Part shown: positions 10,044 to 18,940 of the stretch, one piece after another
Position numbering within the stretch: position 1 is the first letter of the stretch
Layout: each line of letters opens with the position of its first letter
DNA from: Neoaquamicrobium sediminum
GTDB lineage: Bacteria; Pseudomonadota; Alphaproteobacteria; Rhizobiales; Rhizobiaceae
Assembly (NCBI RefSeq): GCF_013240295.1
Contig: NZ_JABETK010000004.1
Span: 124,001 to 188,000, forward strand
Length of the DNA stretch: 64,000 nt
Reading direction: 5' to 3'
Program-made: the position numbers and the translations under genes
The notes under the pieces: generated by a model
The model's input: only the letters and a program-made list of their open reading frames with translations
Databases searched by the model: none
What the model was told of the DNA's origin: nothing

Positions 10044-11296
10044 CTACTCCGCCGCCTGCCTTCCGCCGGCGCCGAAGCGCTGCTCGATGTACTCCGCGAC
10101 CATCTTTTGGAAATCGTCGGCGATCTGCGGGCCGCGCAGCGTCGCGGCTTTCTGACCATCGATGAAGACGGGCGCCGAAGGCGTCTCGCCCGTGCCCGGC
10201 AGGGATATGCCGATATCGGCATGCTTGGATTCGCCCGGGCCGTTGACGATGCAGCCCATCACGGCGACCTTGAGTTCTTCGACCCCCGGATATTTCTCGC
10301 GCCAGACCGGCATGTTGCGCCGGAGGTCGTCCTGGATGGTGGCGGCAAGCTCCTGGAACACGGTCGACGTCGTGCGGCCGCAACCGGGACAAGCCGCCAC
10401 GATCGGCACGAACTGGCGGAAGCCCATGGTCTGAAGAAGTTCCTGAGCGACCTGAACCTCGCGCGTGCGGTCGCCGCCGGGTTCCGGCGTCAGCGAGATG
10501 CGGATCGTGTCGCCGATACCCTGCTGCAGCAGGATGCCCATGGCGGCGGACGATGCGACCACGCCCTTTGTGCCCATTCCCGCTTCCGTGAGACCCAGAT
10601 GCAGTGCATGGTCGGAACGCTTGGCAAGCTCCACGTAGACGGCGATAAGGTCCTGAACCTGGCTCACCTTGGCCGACAGGATGATCTTGTCGCGCGGCAG
10701 GCCGATCTCCTCGGCCATCGTCGCCGAAATCAGCGCCGACTGCACGATCGCCTCGCGCATCACCTCGATCGCCGTCATGGGCGAGCCCTGAGCCTGATTC
10801 TGGTCCATGAGGCGCGTCAGCAGTTCCTGGTCGAGCGAGCCCCAGTTGACGCCAATGCGCACCGGCTTGTCGTAGCGGATGGCGGTCTCGACGATGGCGC
10901 CGAACTGCCGATCCTTCTTCTCCTTGAAGCCGACATTGCCCGGATTGATCCGGTACTTGGCCAGCGCTTCGGCGCAATCCGGGTGGTCGGCCAGCAGCTT
11001 ATGCCCGATATAGTGGAAATCGCCGACGAGCGGCACGTGGCAGCCGAGCCGCGCCAGGCGATCCCGTATGCGAGGCACGGCTGCGGCCGCCTCGTCGCGG
11101 TCCACCGTGATCCGAACGATCTCGGAGCCAGCGCGGTGGAGCGCTGCCACCTGGGCCACGGTCGCGTCAATATCAGCCGTGTCGGTATTGGTCATCGACT
11201 GAACGACGACCGGGGCGTCGCCCCCACGATGACATCGCCGACGGCGACACCGACCGAATGGCGTCGTGCAAGGGGGCGGTCAAGGAATTGCTGCAT
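10044..11296 (-). CDS. ispG: 4-hydroxy-3-methylbut-2-enyl diphosphate synthase (one-base frameshift)
   Basis: IspG (GcpE) converts MEcPP to HMBPP in the MEP isoprenoid pathway using a [4Fe-4S] cluster. The body reads [31 protein letters not shown], then the cluster ligands in [10 protein letters not shown] and [10 protein letters not shown]. An apparent start at the Met of MTNTDT is misleading: upstream, the frame from ATG 11296 gives [20 protein letters not shown], the conserved N-terminus, and joins to QSMTNTD if one base is added to the C5 run at 11221-11225. The repaired length is 417 residues, normal for alphaproteobacteria. The enzyme should be essential where the MEP pathway is the only one, so the break is probably an error. 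Confidence 0.94.
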
Positions 11297-11474
11297 CGGG
11301 TCGAACTCGTTGTCGCCTGTTCGCGGCGATATCTATGCCTTGATACCGTCTAGCACAATCCGCCAAAACTGACATGACAAAGGCGACACGGCGCTTACCG
11401 GCCGGCAAGGTTGGATTTTATGCTGCGCTGCAATAAATCTGCATCAAGGGAAATGGACACGCGAAGGAAGAGCC

Positions 11475-12257
11475 ATGCTGACCGGAAAAACGGCAATCGT
11501 GACGGGATCGACCTCAGGCATCGGCTTGGCCATAGCCGAGGCGCTGGCAGCCAAGGGCTGTGCCGTCGTCATCAATTCGTATTCCGACAGCCAGGAAGAC
11601 CATGCGATAGCCGCCGGCGTAGCGGAGCGCCATGGCGCCGAAGCCGTTTACATCAAGGCGGACATGTCGAAGCCTGACGACTGCCGCATGCTGGTCGAGA
11701 AGACGGTCTCGCGCTTCGGCACGGTCGATATTCTCGTCAACAATGCGGGCATCCAGTTCGTGGCCCCCGTCGACGAGTTCCCTGCGGAACGCTGGGATGC
11801 CATCATCGCCATCAATCTGAGCTCGGCCTTCCACACTGCGGCGGCAGCGATCCCCCACATGAAAGCGTCCGGCTGGGGCCGCATCGTGAACATCGCATCG
11901 GCGCATGGGCTACGGGCCTCACCGAACAAGTCTGCCTATGTCGCGGCCAAGCACGGCGTGGTGGGGCTTACCAAGACCATCGCGCTCGAGTTGGCAGGTC
12001 AGGGTGTGACCAGCAACGCCGTATGCCCCGGCTTCGTGCTCACACCGCTCGTCGAAACGCAGATCGAGGACCGCGCGAAAGAGACGGGCCTCGACCGCGA
12101 GACCACCATCCGCGACGTTATCCTTGCCAAGCAGCCGTCGAAGCAGTTCGCGACCGTCGAGCAGATCGCCGCCTCGACGGCCTTTCTGTGCTCCGACGAT
12201 GCGGCACAGATCACGGGCACCACGCTGTCCGTCGATGGCGGCTGGACGGCGCAATAG
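11475..12257 (+). CDS. bdhA: 3-hydroxybutyrate dehydrogenase (short-chain dehydrogenase)
   Basis: A 260-residue classical SDR. It has the NAD-binding GSTSGIGLA motif, the NNAG motif, the catalytic Ser in NIASAHG, and YVAAK with the catalytic Tyr and Lys. Overall sequence, including SAHGLRASPNKSAYVAAKHG and the C-terminal DGGWTAQ, matches D-3-hydroxybutyrate dehydrogenases, which oxidise 3-hydroxybutyrate to acetoacetate when polyhydroxybutyrate is mobilised. GAAGGAAGAG sits just before the ATG at 11475. The next gene, 33 bases on, is a patatin-like hydrolase on the same strand, so the pair is probably an operon. Other SDR substrates cannot be excluded. Confidence 0.87.
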   Translation: MLTGKTAIVTGSTSGIGLAIAEALAAKGCAVVINSYSDSQEDHAIAAGVAERHGAEAVYIKADMSKPDDCRMLVEKTVSRFGTVDILVNNAGIQFVAPVDEFPAERWDAIIAINLSSAFHTAAAAIPHMKASGWGRIVNIASAHGLRASPNKSAYVAAKHGVVGLTKTIALELAGQGVTSNAVCPGFVLTPLVETQIEDRAKETGLDRETTIRDVILAKQPSKQFATVEQIAASTAFLCSDDAAQITGTTLSVDGGWTAQ

Positions 12258-12290
12258 GATCTCCAACCTTTCGGGAGGCAACCGGGAGGC

Positions 12291-13468
12291 ATGGAGCACG
12301 ACATGAACGCGGACGCGACATCGGCCGACAAAAAGCCGGTCAACATAGCGCTGCAGGGTGGCGGTTCGCACGGCGCCTTTACCTGGGGTGTGCTCGATCG
12401 CCTGCTTGAAGACGGGCGGCTGGACATTGCCGCCATATCCGGCACAAGCGCAGGCGCAATGAACGCGGTGGCGCTGGCGCATGGCTGGGCCACCAATGAG
12501 CCGAGGGCGCCCGGCAAAAGCTTCACGACTTCTGGCGTGCGGTCGCCCAGCAGGGCCGCTTCAGCCCCGTCCGACGGATGCCGTGGGACGTGCTGTGGGG
12601 CAACTGGTCGGTCGAGAACACGCCGGGCTATCTGTGGTTCGACGCCTTCTCGCGGATTTTCTCGCCCTACAGCGCCAATCCGTTCAACCACAATCCGCTA
12701 CGCGATGTGGTCCGCACGGAGATCGATTTCGATCTGGTGCGCCGCTGCACGGGGCCGAAACTTTTCATCTCGGCCACCAATGTCGAGACAGGCCAGTTGC
12801 GCGTGTTCGAGACGAGTGAGATCACACTGGACACGGTGATGGCCTCGGCCTGCCTGCCGCAGATATTCCAGGCCGTCGAGATCGACGGCACACCCTATTG
12901 GGACGGCGGTTATGGCGGCAACCCGGCGCTCTATCCGTTCTTCTACGCGACGCCGGTCGAGGATGTGCTGCTGGTGCAGATCAACCCGGTGGAACGGGAG
13001 GGCGCGCCACGCTCGGCCCGCGAAATCCAGAACCGCATCGACGAGATCACCTTCAACGCGGCGATGCTTCGCGAATTCCGTGCCATCGCCTTCGTCAACG
13101 AACTGATCGAGAGCGGCCAACTTGAGCGCGGCCAGTATCGGCAGATCCGCATGCACAGGATCGACGCCGACGAGGCGTTCAAGGATCTCTCCGCCTCGTC
13201 GAAGGTCAACGCCGAATGGGCATTCCTCGAATATCTGCGCGATCTCGGCCGCTCGGCCGCTGAAGACTGGCTGGCGGAAAGCTACGATGATGTCGGCGAG
13301 CGCGCCTCGCTGGACATTTCCGGCGAACTGGCCCCGGGTCTTGCGGCGCGACCGCGCAAGACGGCAGGCGCCCGCGTGCGCGATTTCCTGGCCACCCGCA
13401 AGCGGCCGCCGTCAGCCAATCATCACCGCCCGCGCGGCGAGCCTACGGATTCAGAACCGCGCCGATAA
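12291..13468 (+). CDS. patatin-like phospholipase family protein (one-base frameshift)
   Basis: A serine hydrolase of the patatin family with a Ser-Asp dyad. It shows the oxyanion-hole motif GGGSHGAF, the nucleophile elbow GTSAG and the catalytic Asp in WDGGYGGN. There is no signal peptide, so it should act in the cytoplasm. The frame breaks between ATNEP and RQKLHDFWRAVAQQG; adding one base in the short G/C runs at 12503-12512 joins the two parts into about 392 residues. It follows a 3-hydroxybutyrate dehydrogenase gene. A role in lipid or polyhydroxybutyrate turnover is an inference from that neighbour only. The start at ATG 12291 is supported by GGGAGG 11 bases upstream; ATG 12303 is an alternative. 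Confidence 0.85.
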
Positions 13469-14057
13469 CCTTCAGATAGAGCTTGCCGCGTTCCATATGC
13501 TCCTTGGGATCGGCAATGCGGGCCTTCATACCTTCCATCGCGTCGTTCAGCATTGTCGCGAGGGTTTGAGCGGAAAAACCCTTGGCTTCCAGGTCGACGC
13601 CATTCTTGAGCGCCTCGGTCTCGATGACCTGCGCCAGGACCGCGTCCAGTCGTCCCCGCCATTCGGTCATCACATCGCCGGCAAGGTGATTCTTGACGTC
13701 GAGGAGTTCGGGGCCGTGCGGCGTCTCCTCTATCTCGCGCATCATGCAGTAGAAGACGCCTTCGCACATCCGGTCCAGCCGGGCCGCCAACGGGCCTTCC
13801 TCTGCCAGCACAGCTTCCGTGCGAGCCAGTAGTTCGTTCAGGAATTGTGAGGCGAGCGCCCTGTAGATGTCGGCCTTGTTGCGGAAGACAAGATAGAGTG
13901 CCGGCCGGGAGATTTCGGCCGCCCTGGCGATATCGTCCATGGTGGTGCGATCGTAGCCATACGCCAGGAAAACCTTGAACGCGCCCTCCAGGATGCGCTC
14001 GCGGCGCTCATCTGAGGGCTGACGTCGTTTGTCGCTGGTTGGCGCGGCCATGGTCAT
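13443..14057 (-). CDS. TetR/AcrR-family transcriptional regulator
   Basis: A 204-residue repressor-type protein. The N-terminal helix-turn-helix reads RRERILEGAFKVFLAYGY then TTMDDIARAAEISRPALYLV; the C-terminal ligand domain is not recognisable to subgroup. Its end overlaps the end of the patatin gene by 26 bases on the other strand. It is divergent from the molybdenum-hydroxylase cluster, and the 75-base gap holds a perfect 8+8 inverted repeat, so autoregulation and control of the oxidoreductase genes are likely. ATG 14057 or ATG 14051 could be the start; an in-frame start at 14081 would lie inside the operator and is less likely. Confidence 0.88.
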   Translation of the reverse strand: MTMAAPTSDKRRQPSDERRERILEGAFKVFLAYGYDRTTMDDIARAAEISRPALYLVFRNKADIYRALASQFLNELLARTEAVLAEEGPLAARLDRMCEGVFYCMMREIEETPHGPELLDVKNHLAGDVMTEWRGRLDAVLAQVIETEALKNGVDLEAKGFSAQTLATMLNDAMEGMKARIADPKEHMERGKLYLKVIGAVLNP

Positions 14058-14066
14058 GAGACTGTC

Positions 14067-14091
14067 TTGACAAAATAACAAAATTTGTCAA
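14067..14091. promoter_or_regulatory. probable TetR operator
   Basis: TTGACAAA and TTTGTCAA form a perfect inverted repeat with nine bases between. It lies in the intergenic region between the divergent TetR gene and the 2Fe-2S subunit gene, the usual place for a TetR-family operator. Confidence 0.6.
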
Positions 14092-14132
14092 GGTGTCCGC
14101 GATCAACCCCGACGGCCTGCAAAGGTATTCCC

Positions 14133-14591
14133 ATGCAACTCGAAGTCGACGGTCGGCAGATCGATATCCAGGTCGATCCCCAGATGCCACTCCTGTGGGC
14201 CTTGCGCGATGTCGCGGGCATCCTTGGTCCAAAATTCGGCTGCGGCATCGCAGCCTGCGGCGCGTGTACCGTTCTCATCGACGGCGCTCCCGTCCGGTCC
14301 TGCGTATTGCCGGTGGGCGACGTCACGGGCCGGGTCACGACGATTGAGGGGCTTGCCCGCGACGGGGCGCTTCACCGGGTTCAGCAGGCCTGGCTGGACG
14401 AGCAGGTCGCGCAGTGCGGCTATTGCCAGGCGGGACAGATCATGACCGCGGTGGCGCTGCTCGAAGAGATCCCCGACCCCACCGACGAAGACATCGACAA
14501 GGCCATGGCCGGCAATCTTTGCCGCTGCGGCACCTATCCCAGGATACGGGCCGCCATCAAGCGCGCTGCCGGCAACGGGACGGAGGCCTGA
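14133..14591 (+). CDS. (2Fe-2S)-binding small subunit of a molybdenum hydroxylase
   Basis: A 152-residue iron-sulfur protein, the electron-transfer subunit of an aldehyde/isoquinoline oxidoreductase-type enzyme. The plant-ferredoxin-like cluster ligands are in [13 protein letters not shown] and RSC; the second, all-helical cluster has CGYCQAGQ and NLCRCGTY. The closest named type is isoquinoline 1-oxidoreductase alpha (IorA). The ATG at 14133 has AAAGG eight bases upstream. The stop is two bases before the ATG of the large subunit, so the genes are translationally close. This subunit has no signal and would be exported with its Tat partner by hitchhiking, as in related enzymes. Confidence 0.9.
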   Translation: MQLEVDGRQIDIQVDPQMPLLWALRDVAGILGPKFGCGIAACGACTVLIDGAPVRSCVLPVGDVTGRVTTIEGLARDGALHRVQQAWLDEQVAQCGYCQAGQIMTAVALLEEIPDPTDEDIDKAMAGNLCRCGTYPRIRAAIKRAAGNGTEA

Positions 14592-14593
14592 CC

Positions 14594-16870
14594 ATGTCGC
14601 GTCTCGGAACGATCACCCGCCGAACCTTTCTCGGCCTGGCAGCAGTCGCAGCCGGCGGCATCGCCGTCGGCTATTACTACTACCGCAAGCCCTACCCCAA
14701 CCCGCTTGAAGACGGCCTCGCCGAGGGCGAAGTCACGTTCAACCCGTATGTGAAAATCGGCACCGACGAGACCATCACCGTCATCGCACCGCGTGCGGAG
14801 ATGGGCCAGGGCATCTCGACGACGCTGGCGGCCTTCGTCGCGGAAGAGCTCGACGTGACGCTGGACCGCGTCAGGGTCGAGCACGGCCCTGCGTCTTACG
14901 CCTATTACAACGCGGCGCTGCTTGAAGAAGGCGGCGGCTTTGATTTCTGGGACGACAGCTTTACCGCCGAGACCGTGCGCGGAATGATGGGCGGCGCAGG
15001 CAAGATGCTGGGTCTGCAGGCAACCGGCGGCTCGACCGCCGCGCGCGACGGCTTCGACAGGATGCGCCAGGCCGGCGCTGCCGCGCGAACGATGCTGATC
15101 GACGCAGCCGCCACACGTCTGGGCGTTGCAGCCACGGAACTCGAAACCGACAACGGCACCATCGTGCACGAGGCCTCTGGCCGCAGCCTCACCTATGGAA
15201 GCGTGGCGACGGACGCCGCAGAGCTGTCGCCTCCTTCGGAGGTGCGGCTGAAGGAGCCCACGCAGTGGAAACTGCTCGGCAAGCCGCAGCCGCGCGTCGA
15301 CATGCTCGACAAGGTCACCGGCGCGCCGATCTTCGGCATCGACGTCAGACAGCCCGACATGCTGTTCGCGACCGTGCGTATGAGCCCGGTATTCGGCGCG
15401 AAGCCGGTTCGGTCAGACCTGGCGGCGGCGGAAGCCTTGCCGGGCGTGGTCAAGATCGTGCCGATAGAATCGACCTATGGCAGCGGCTTCGGCGTCATCG
15501 CGGAGAACACCTGGGCTGCCTTCAAGGCTGCGGAAGCGATCGATGTCGAATGGGGCGAGCCAGCATATCCCGTCACCCATGACGCCATCGTCGCAATGAT
15601 CGCGGATGCCGCGCGATCCGGCGACGCAAGCGCGATGCGGGACGACGGCGACGTGGATGTCGCTTTCGCCGACGCGCCACCCGAGCGCGTCATCGAGGCC
15701 GAATATTCGGTTCCCTACCTGGCGCATGCGCCGATGGAGCCGATGAACTGCACCGCGCGCCTGAAAGATGGCGTGCTTGATGTCTGGGCGCCGAACCAGA
15801 TGCCGGTGCTCGTTCGCTGGTTCTGCTCGGACATCGCCGGCGTGCCAGGCGAGCGCACCAACGTCCACACCACATCGATGGGCGGTGCGTTCGGGCGACG
15901 CGGTGAACTGGATTACGCGCTCTATGCGACGATCCTCGCCAAAGAGACCGACGGACGCCCGGTGCAGGTGACCTGGACCCGTGAGGAAGATATGCGACGC
16001 GGGGTCTATCGCCCTGCTTCGGCTGGCCTCTTCCGGGCGCGCATCGGCGACGACGGCCTGCCGGTTGCGGTCGATATGCGCATCGCCGCGCAGAACATGA
16101 TGGCGTCGCTGACGTCGCGGCTGTTTCCGTCCCTGCCGGCTGGCGGATCTGATCCTGCGATCACCGACGGGTCGCGCAATCAGCCCTACACGATCCCCAA
16201 CTACCGGGTGTCGGAGATCCAGGTGCCGCTGACCATCCCAGTCAGCTTCTGGCGCTCGGTGGGCAACTCGGTCAACGGCTTCTTCCACGAGGCTTTCATG
16301 GATGAGATCGCCCATGCCGGCGGCATCGATCCGGTGGAGATGAGGCGAAAGCTCATGGCCGACTTTCCGGCGGCCGTCGCCGTCGTAGACAAGGTCGCGG
16401 AAATGTCGGGCTGGGGCGAACCTCTGCCTGAAGGCAAGGCAAAAGGGTTCGCCTTCACCCTTTCGTTTGGAAGCTGGTGCGGACAGGTTGTCCAGATCGC
16501 CGACACCCCGGCGGGCATCAAGCTGGAAAAGATGTGGATCGCAGTGGATGTCGGCACGGCGCTCGACCCCGGCATCATCGAGACACAGATGACGTCCGGC
16601 GCCGTCTTCGGCCTTTCAGCGGCCATGGGACAGGAGTTGACCTTCACGGACGGCAAGGTCGACCAGTCAAATTTCCACGATTTCGACGCCATGCGCATGC
16701 ATCAGGCCCCGGCGTTCGAGGTCGCGATCCTCCAGAACTTCCACAAGATGGGCGGCGTCGGCGAAGTCGGCACGCCACCCGCCGCTCCCGCGCTGGCAAA
16801 TGCAATCTTCGCATTGACCGGCAAGCGCATACGCTCCCTCCCGCTCGGCAAGGAGGTTGCCTTCGCATGA
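14594..16870 (+). CDS. Tat-exported molybdopterin-binding subunit, isoquinoline 1-oxidoreductase beta type
   Basis: A 758-residue catalytic subunit of the xanthine oxidase superfamily. The N-terminus has a twin-arginine signal (ITRRTFLGLAAVAAGG), so the folded enzyme should reach the periplasm. Molybdopterin-binding features include AEMGQGIST, TTSMGGAFGRRGE and the C-terminal MGGVGEVGTPP with the active-site Glu. The single-subunit layout without a FAD subunit fits the IorB/aldehyde dehydrogenase group that passes electrons to cytochrome c. The gene overlaps the next, a diheme cytochrome, by ATGA. The true substrate (N-heterocycle or aldehyde) is unknown; 'isoquinoline' reflects family naming only. 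Confidence 0.9.
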   Translation: MSRLGTITRRTFLGLAAVAAGGIAVGYYYYRKPYPNPLEDGLAEGEVTFNPYVKIGTDETITVIAPRAEMGQGISTTLAAFVAEELDVTLDRVRVEHGPASYAYYNAALLEEGGGFDFWDDSFTAETVRGMMGGAGKMLGLQATGGSTAARDGFDRMRQAGAAARTMLIDAAATRLGVAATELETDNGTIVHEASGRSLTYGSVATDAAELSPPSEVRLKEPTQWKLLGKPQPRVDMLDKVTGAPIFGIDVRQPDMLFATVRMSPVFGAKPVRSDLAAAEALPGVVKIVPIESTYGSGFGVIAENTWAAFKAAEAIDVEWGEPAYPVTHDAIVAMIADAARSGDASAMRDDGDVDVAFADAPPERVIEAEYSVPYLAHAPMEPMNCTARLKDGVLDVWAPNQMPVLVRWFCSDIAGVPGERTNVHTTSMGGAFGRRGELDYALYATILAKETDGRPVQVTWTREEDMRRGVYRPASAGLFRARIGDDGLPVAVDMRIAAQNMMASLTSRLFPSLPAGGSDPAITDGSRNQPYTIPNYRVSEIQVPLTIPVSFWRSVGNSVNGFFHEAFMDEIAHAGGIDPVEMRRKLMADFPAAVAVVDKVAEMSGWGEPLPEGKAKGFAFTLSFGSWCGQVVQIADTPAGIKLEKMWIAVDVGTALDPGIIETQMTSGAVFGLSAAMGQELTFTDGKVDQSNFHDFDAMRMHQAPAFEVAILQNFHKMGGVGEVGTPPAAPALANAIFALTGKRIRSLPLGKEVAFA

Positions 16871-17469
16871 ATTCGAAACCCGTCATCCTGGCTGCTCTGG
16901 TATCCCTCTTTGCGCCGGCACCGTTTGCAGCTTCCTTCGCGCAGACGGCCCAGCAGCAGGAGCCGGCGGTCGACCGCGAACGCGGGCTTGAGGAGTGGGA
17001 GAAGGTCAACGCAGTTTTCTCGCATCCGCGGTGTGCCAACTGCCATGTCGAGGACGAGCATCCACGCTGGTCGGGCCGTCATTACGGCGGAACGCGTTTC
17101 CACGCCTTCAACGTGCAGCGCGGCGACGATGGATCCGGTTTCGGCAATGCAGGCCTGCGCTGCTCGACCTGCCATTTCGAGACCAATTCGCAGGTCCTGC
17201 ACGGCCCGCCGGGTGCCGAGAACTGGCATCTGGCGCCGGCGGAGATGGTGTGGTTCGGCAAGACTTCGGCCGAAATCTGCGAGCAGATCAAGGACCCGGC
17301 GCGAAACGGCGATCGTTCCCTTCAGGAGGTTGCCACGCATGTTCGCGACGACGCACTCGTTGCCTGGGGCTGGGATCCTGGCCCCGGACGGGAACCCGCG
17401 CCGGGCAGCGCGGAGGAAACCTATGAGGCAATTCTCGCATGGGAGGCTGCGGGAGCCCCATGTCCTTGA
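16867..17469 (+). CDS. periplasmic diheme c-type cytochrome of the oxidoreductase cluster
   Basis: A 200-residue protein with a Sec signal peptide (cleavage near AASFA-QT) and two CxxCH heme sites, CANCH and CSTCH. The start ATG overlaps the stop of the molybdopterin subunit gene (ATGA). It is most likely the electron acceptor that carries electrons from the periplasmic molybdenum hydroxylase to the respiratory chain. Similar cytochromes are linked to IorAB-type genes in other proteobacteria. No transmembrane anchor follows the signal peptide. The distal axial ligands cannot be assigned from sequence. Confidence 0.85.
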   Translation: MNSKPVILAALVSLFAPAPFAASFAQTAQQQEPAVDRERGLEEWEKVNAVFSHPRCANCHVEDEHPRWSGRHYGGTRFHAFNVQRGDDGSGFGNAGLRCSTCHFETNSQVLHGPPGAENWHLAPAEMVWFGKTSAEICEQIKDPARNGDRSLQEVATHVRDDALVAWGWDPGPGREPAPGSAEETYEAILAWEAAGAPCP

Positions 17470-17796
17470 ATTGTCTTTATTTTATGTCGCCTCGAGGTCA
17501 GGTTGCAATGCCGGCGACAGCCGGTGGTGATGAGCCGAATACAATATTGAACGGATGCTGTCGGGTTGACGGTTCGTCAAACGTCCTTCGCGGCGAAGGC
17601 TGACAACCCATTGTCAGGAGTGATCGGAAGATCACAAGTTCTGACTATGTTGCACCGCAAAATTGAGGTAGAACCCCGTGCTTTTCGCATTGATTGCGGA
17701 CCGCCGGATTGAATGGGAAACGACGCACCCCCATATCGACGCCTTCCGTAGGGGTACGCGACCCACTGGGGCATCGCTCGCTGGATTTCGAAGAAC
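17470..17796. other. intergenic region with three inverted repeats
   Basis: A 327-base region between the cytochrome gene and the RND adaptor gene. I see no coding sequence. It holds three perfect inverted repeats within 70 bases (17566-17635) and probably the promoter of the RND genes, although no clear -35/-10 pair stands out. Confidence 0.6.
17566..17635. promoter_or_regulatory. cluster of three perfect inverted repeats upstream of the RND genes
   Basis: TTGACG-GTT-CGTCAA (17566-17580), CTGACAA-CCCA-TTGTCAG (17600-17617) and GTGATC-GGAA-GATCAC (17620-17635). The first two share the TTGAC/CTGAC half-site type with the TetR operator at 14067. They may be regulator sites or, in RNA, consecutive hairpins. 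Confidence 0.45.
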
Positions 17797-18936
17797 ATGC
17801 CAAAGATCAAGTTCCACAAGGTAGCGGCGGTCGCCGTTCTCATCGCAACCGCCGCTTGGGTGGCAACGGGCGAATTCTCGTCGGTCGGCAGCGCCGCAGA
17901 CGAAGAAGCCGCTGCGCCAACGCCCGCAGAAACCCAGGAAGAGCAGACGCCGCCGCGCACAGTCGCGGTGGTTCAGCCGCCACGCGTCGACCATTCGCGT
18001 GCGATCCGTCTGTCGGGAACCACCGACGCGGACAAGCGGGCCGTGCTTGCCACGCGTGCGGCCGGTGTCATCGAAGACCTGCCGATCCGCCAAGGCTCGC
18101 GTGTCGAGAAGGGCGACCTGATCGCCAAGCTTGAAGCCGAAGGCAAGGAAGCCTCGGTCGAAACAGCACGCCAGTTGCTCGCCCAGCGCGAAGCCGAGGC
18201 CGACGCGGCCAGCCGCTTGGCCAAGACGGGTAGCATGCCCAAGCTTCAGCTCGACAACGCGATGTCCGCGCTCGCTTCCGCCCGCTCGCAGCTCGAGATG
18301 GCGCAGGCCGAACTTGACCGCAACACGCTGCGGGCACCGTTTGCAGGCATCATCGACAAGGTCGACGTCGAGCTTGGCAGCTCCGTCAGCCAGGGCGCGC
18401 AGGTCGCCACCATCATCAATCTCGATCCGATCCTCGCACGCGGGGAGGTTTCCGAGCGCGACCTCGCTTACGTGGAGACCGGCGACAAGGCCGAAGTTCG
18501 CCTCGTCAACGGCATGACGGTCGAAGGCGAAATCCGCTACATCAGCCGCGATGCGACCGCCGCCACCCGCACATTCCGCGTCGAGGTTGCCGTGCCGAAT
18601 GCGGACCGCAAAGTGCCGGCCGGCATGACCGCCGAGGTCACGTTGCGCGCCGATCCGGTCTCAGCAACGATCCTTCCGCGTTCGGTCGTCACGCTCAGCA
18701 ATACGGGCGACCTCGGCATTCGCGCCGTCAATGGCGACAACGAGGTGGTGTTCTACCCGATCGATCTGGTCGACGACACGCCCAAAGGCCTGGTCCTCGG
18801 CGGCATCCCCGCAGATGCACGGGTAATCGTTGAAGGCCAGGAACTGGTCACCGAAGGCGACGTCGTGAACCCCGTCGAAGCCGACAAAGAGATGATCAAC
18901 AAGCTGGTCAGCGAAGCGACCGGCGGGACGCAATGA
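17797..18936 (+). CDS. RND efflux pump periplasmic adaptor subunit (HlyD/MFP family)
   Basis: A 379-residue membrane fusion protein that links an inner-membrane RND permease to an outer-membrane channel. After an N-terminal anchor (AAVAVLIATAAWVATG) come the barrel-sandwich half-motif GVIEDLPIRQGSRVEKGDLIAKLE, a coiled-coil hairpin (about residues 118-170) and the returning half TLRAPFAGIIDKVDVELGSSV, then beta-barrel and membrane-proximal domains. The permease gene starts four bases after the stop. No outer-membrane factor gene lies nearby, so a shared TolC-type protein is presumably used. The regulator may be the TetR protein upstream. Confidence 0.9.
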   Translation: MPKIKFHKVAAVAVLIATAAWVATGEFSSVGSAADEEAAAPTPAETQEEQTPPRTVAVVQPPRVDHSRAIRLSGTTDADKRAVLATRAAGVIEDLPIRQGSRVEKGDLIAKLEAEGKEASVETARQLLAQREAEADAASRLAKTGSMPKLQLDNAMSALASARSQLEMAQAELDRNTLRAPFAGIIDKVDVELGSSVSQGAQVATIINLDPILARGEVSERDLAYVETGDKAEVRLVNGMTVEGEIRYISRDATAATRTFRVEVAVPNADRKVPAGMTAEVTLRADPVSATILPRSVVTLSNTGDLGIRAVNGDNEVVFYPIDLVDDTPKGLVLGGIPADARVIVEGQELVTEGDVVNPVEADKEMINKLVSEATGGTQ

Positions 18937-18940
18937 GCTC

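Noticed and set aside
14067-14072. TTGACA in the TetR operator as a -35 box
   Set aside because: No acceptable -10 sequence lies 16-18 bases away in either direction; the palindrome explains it better.
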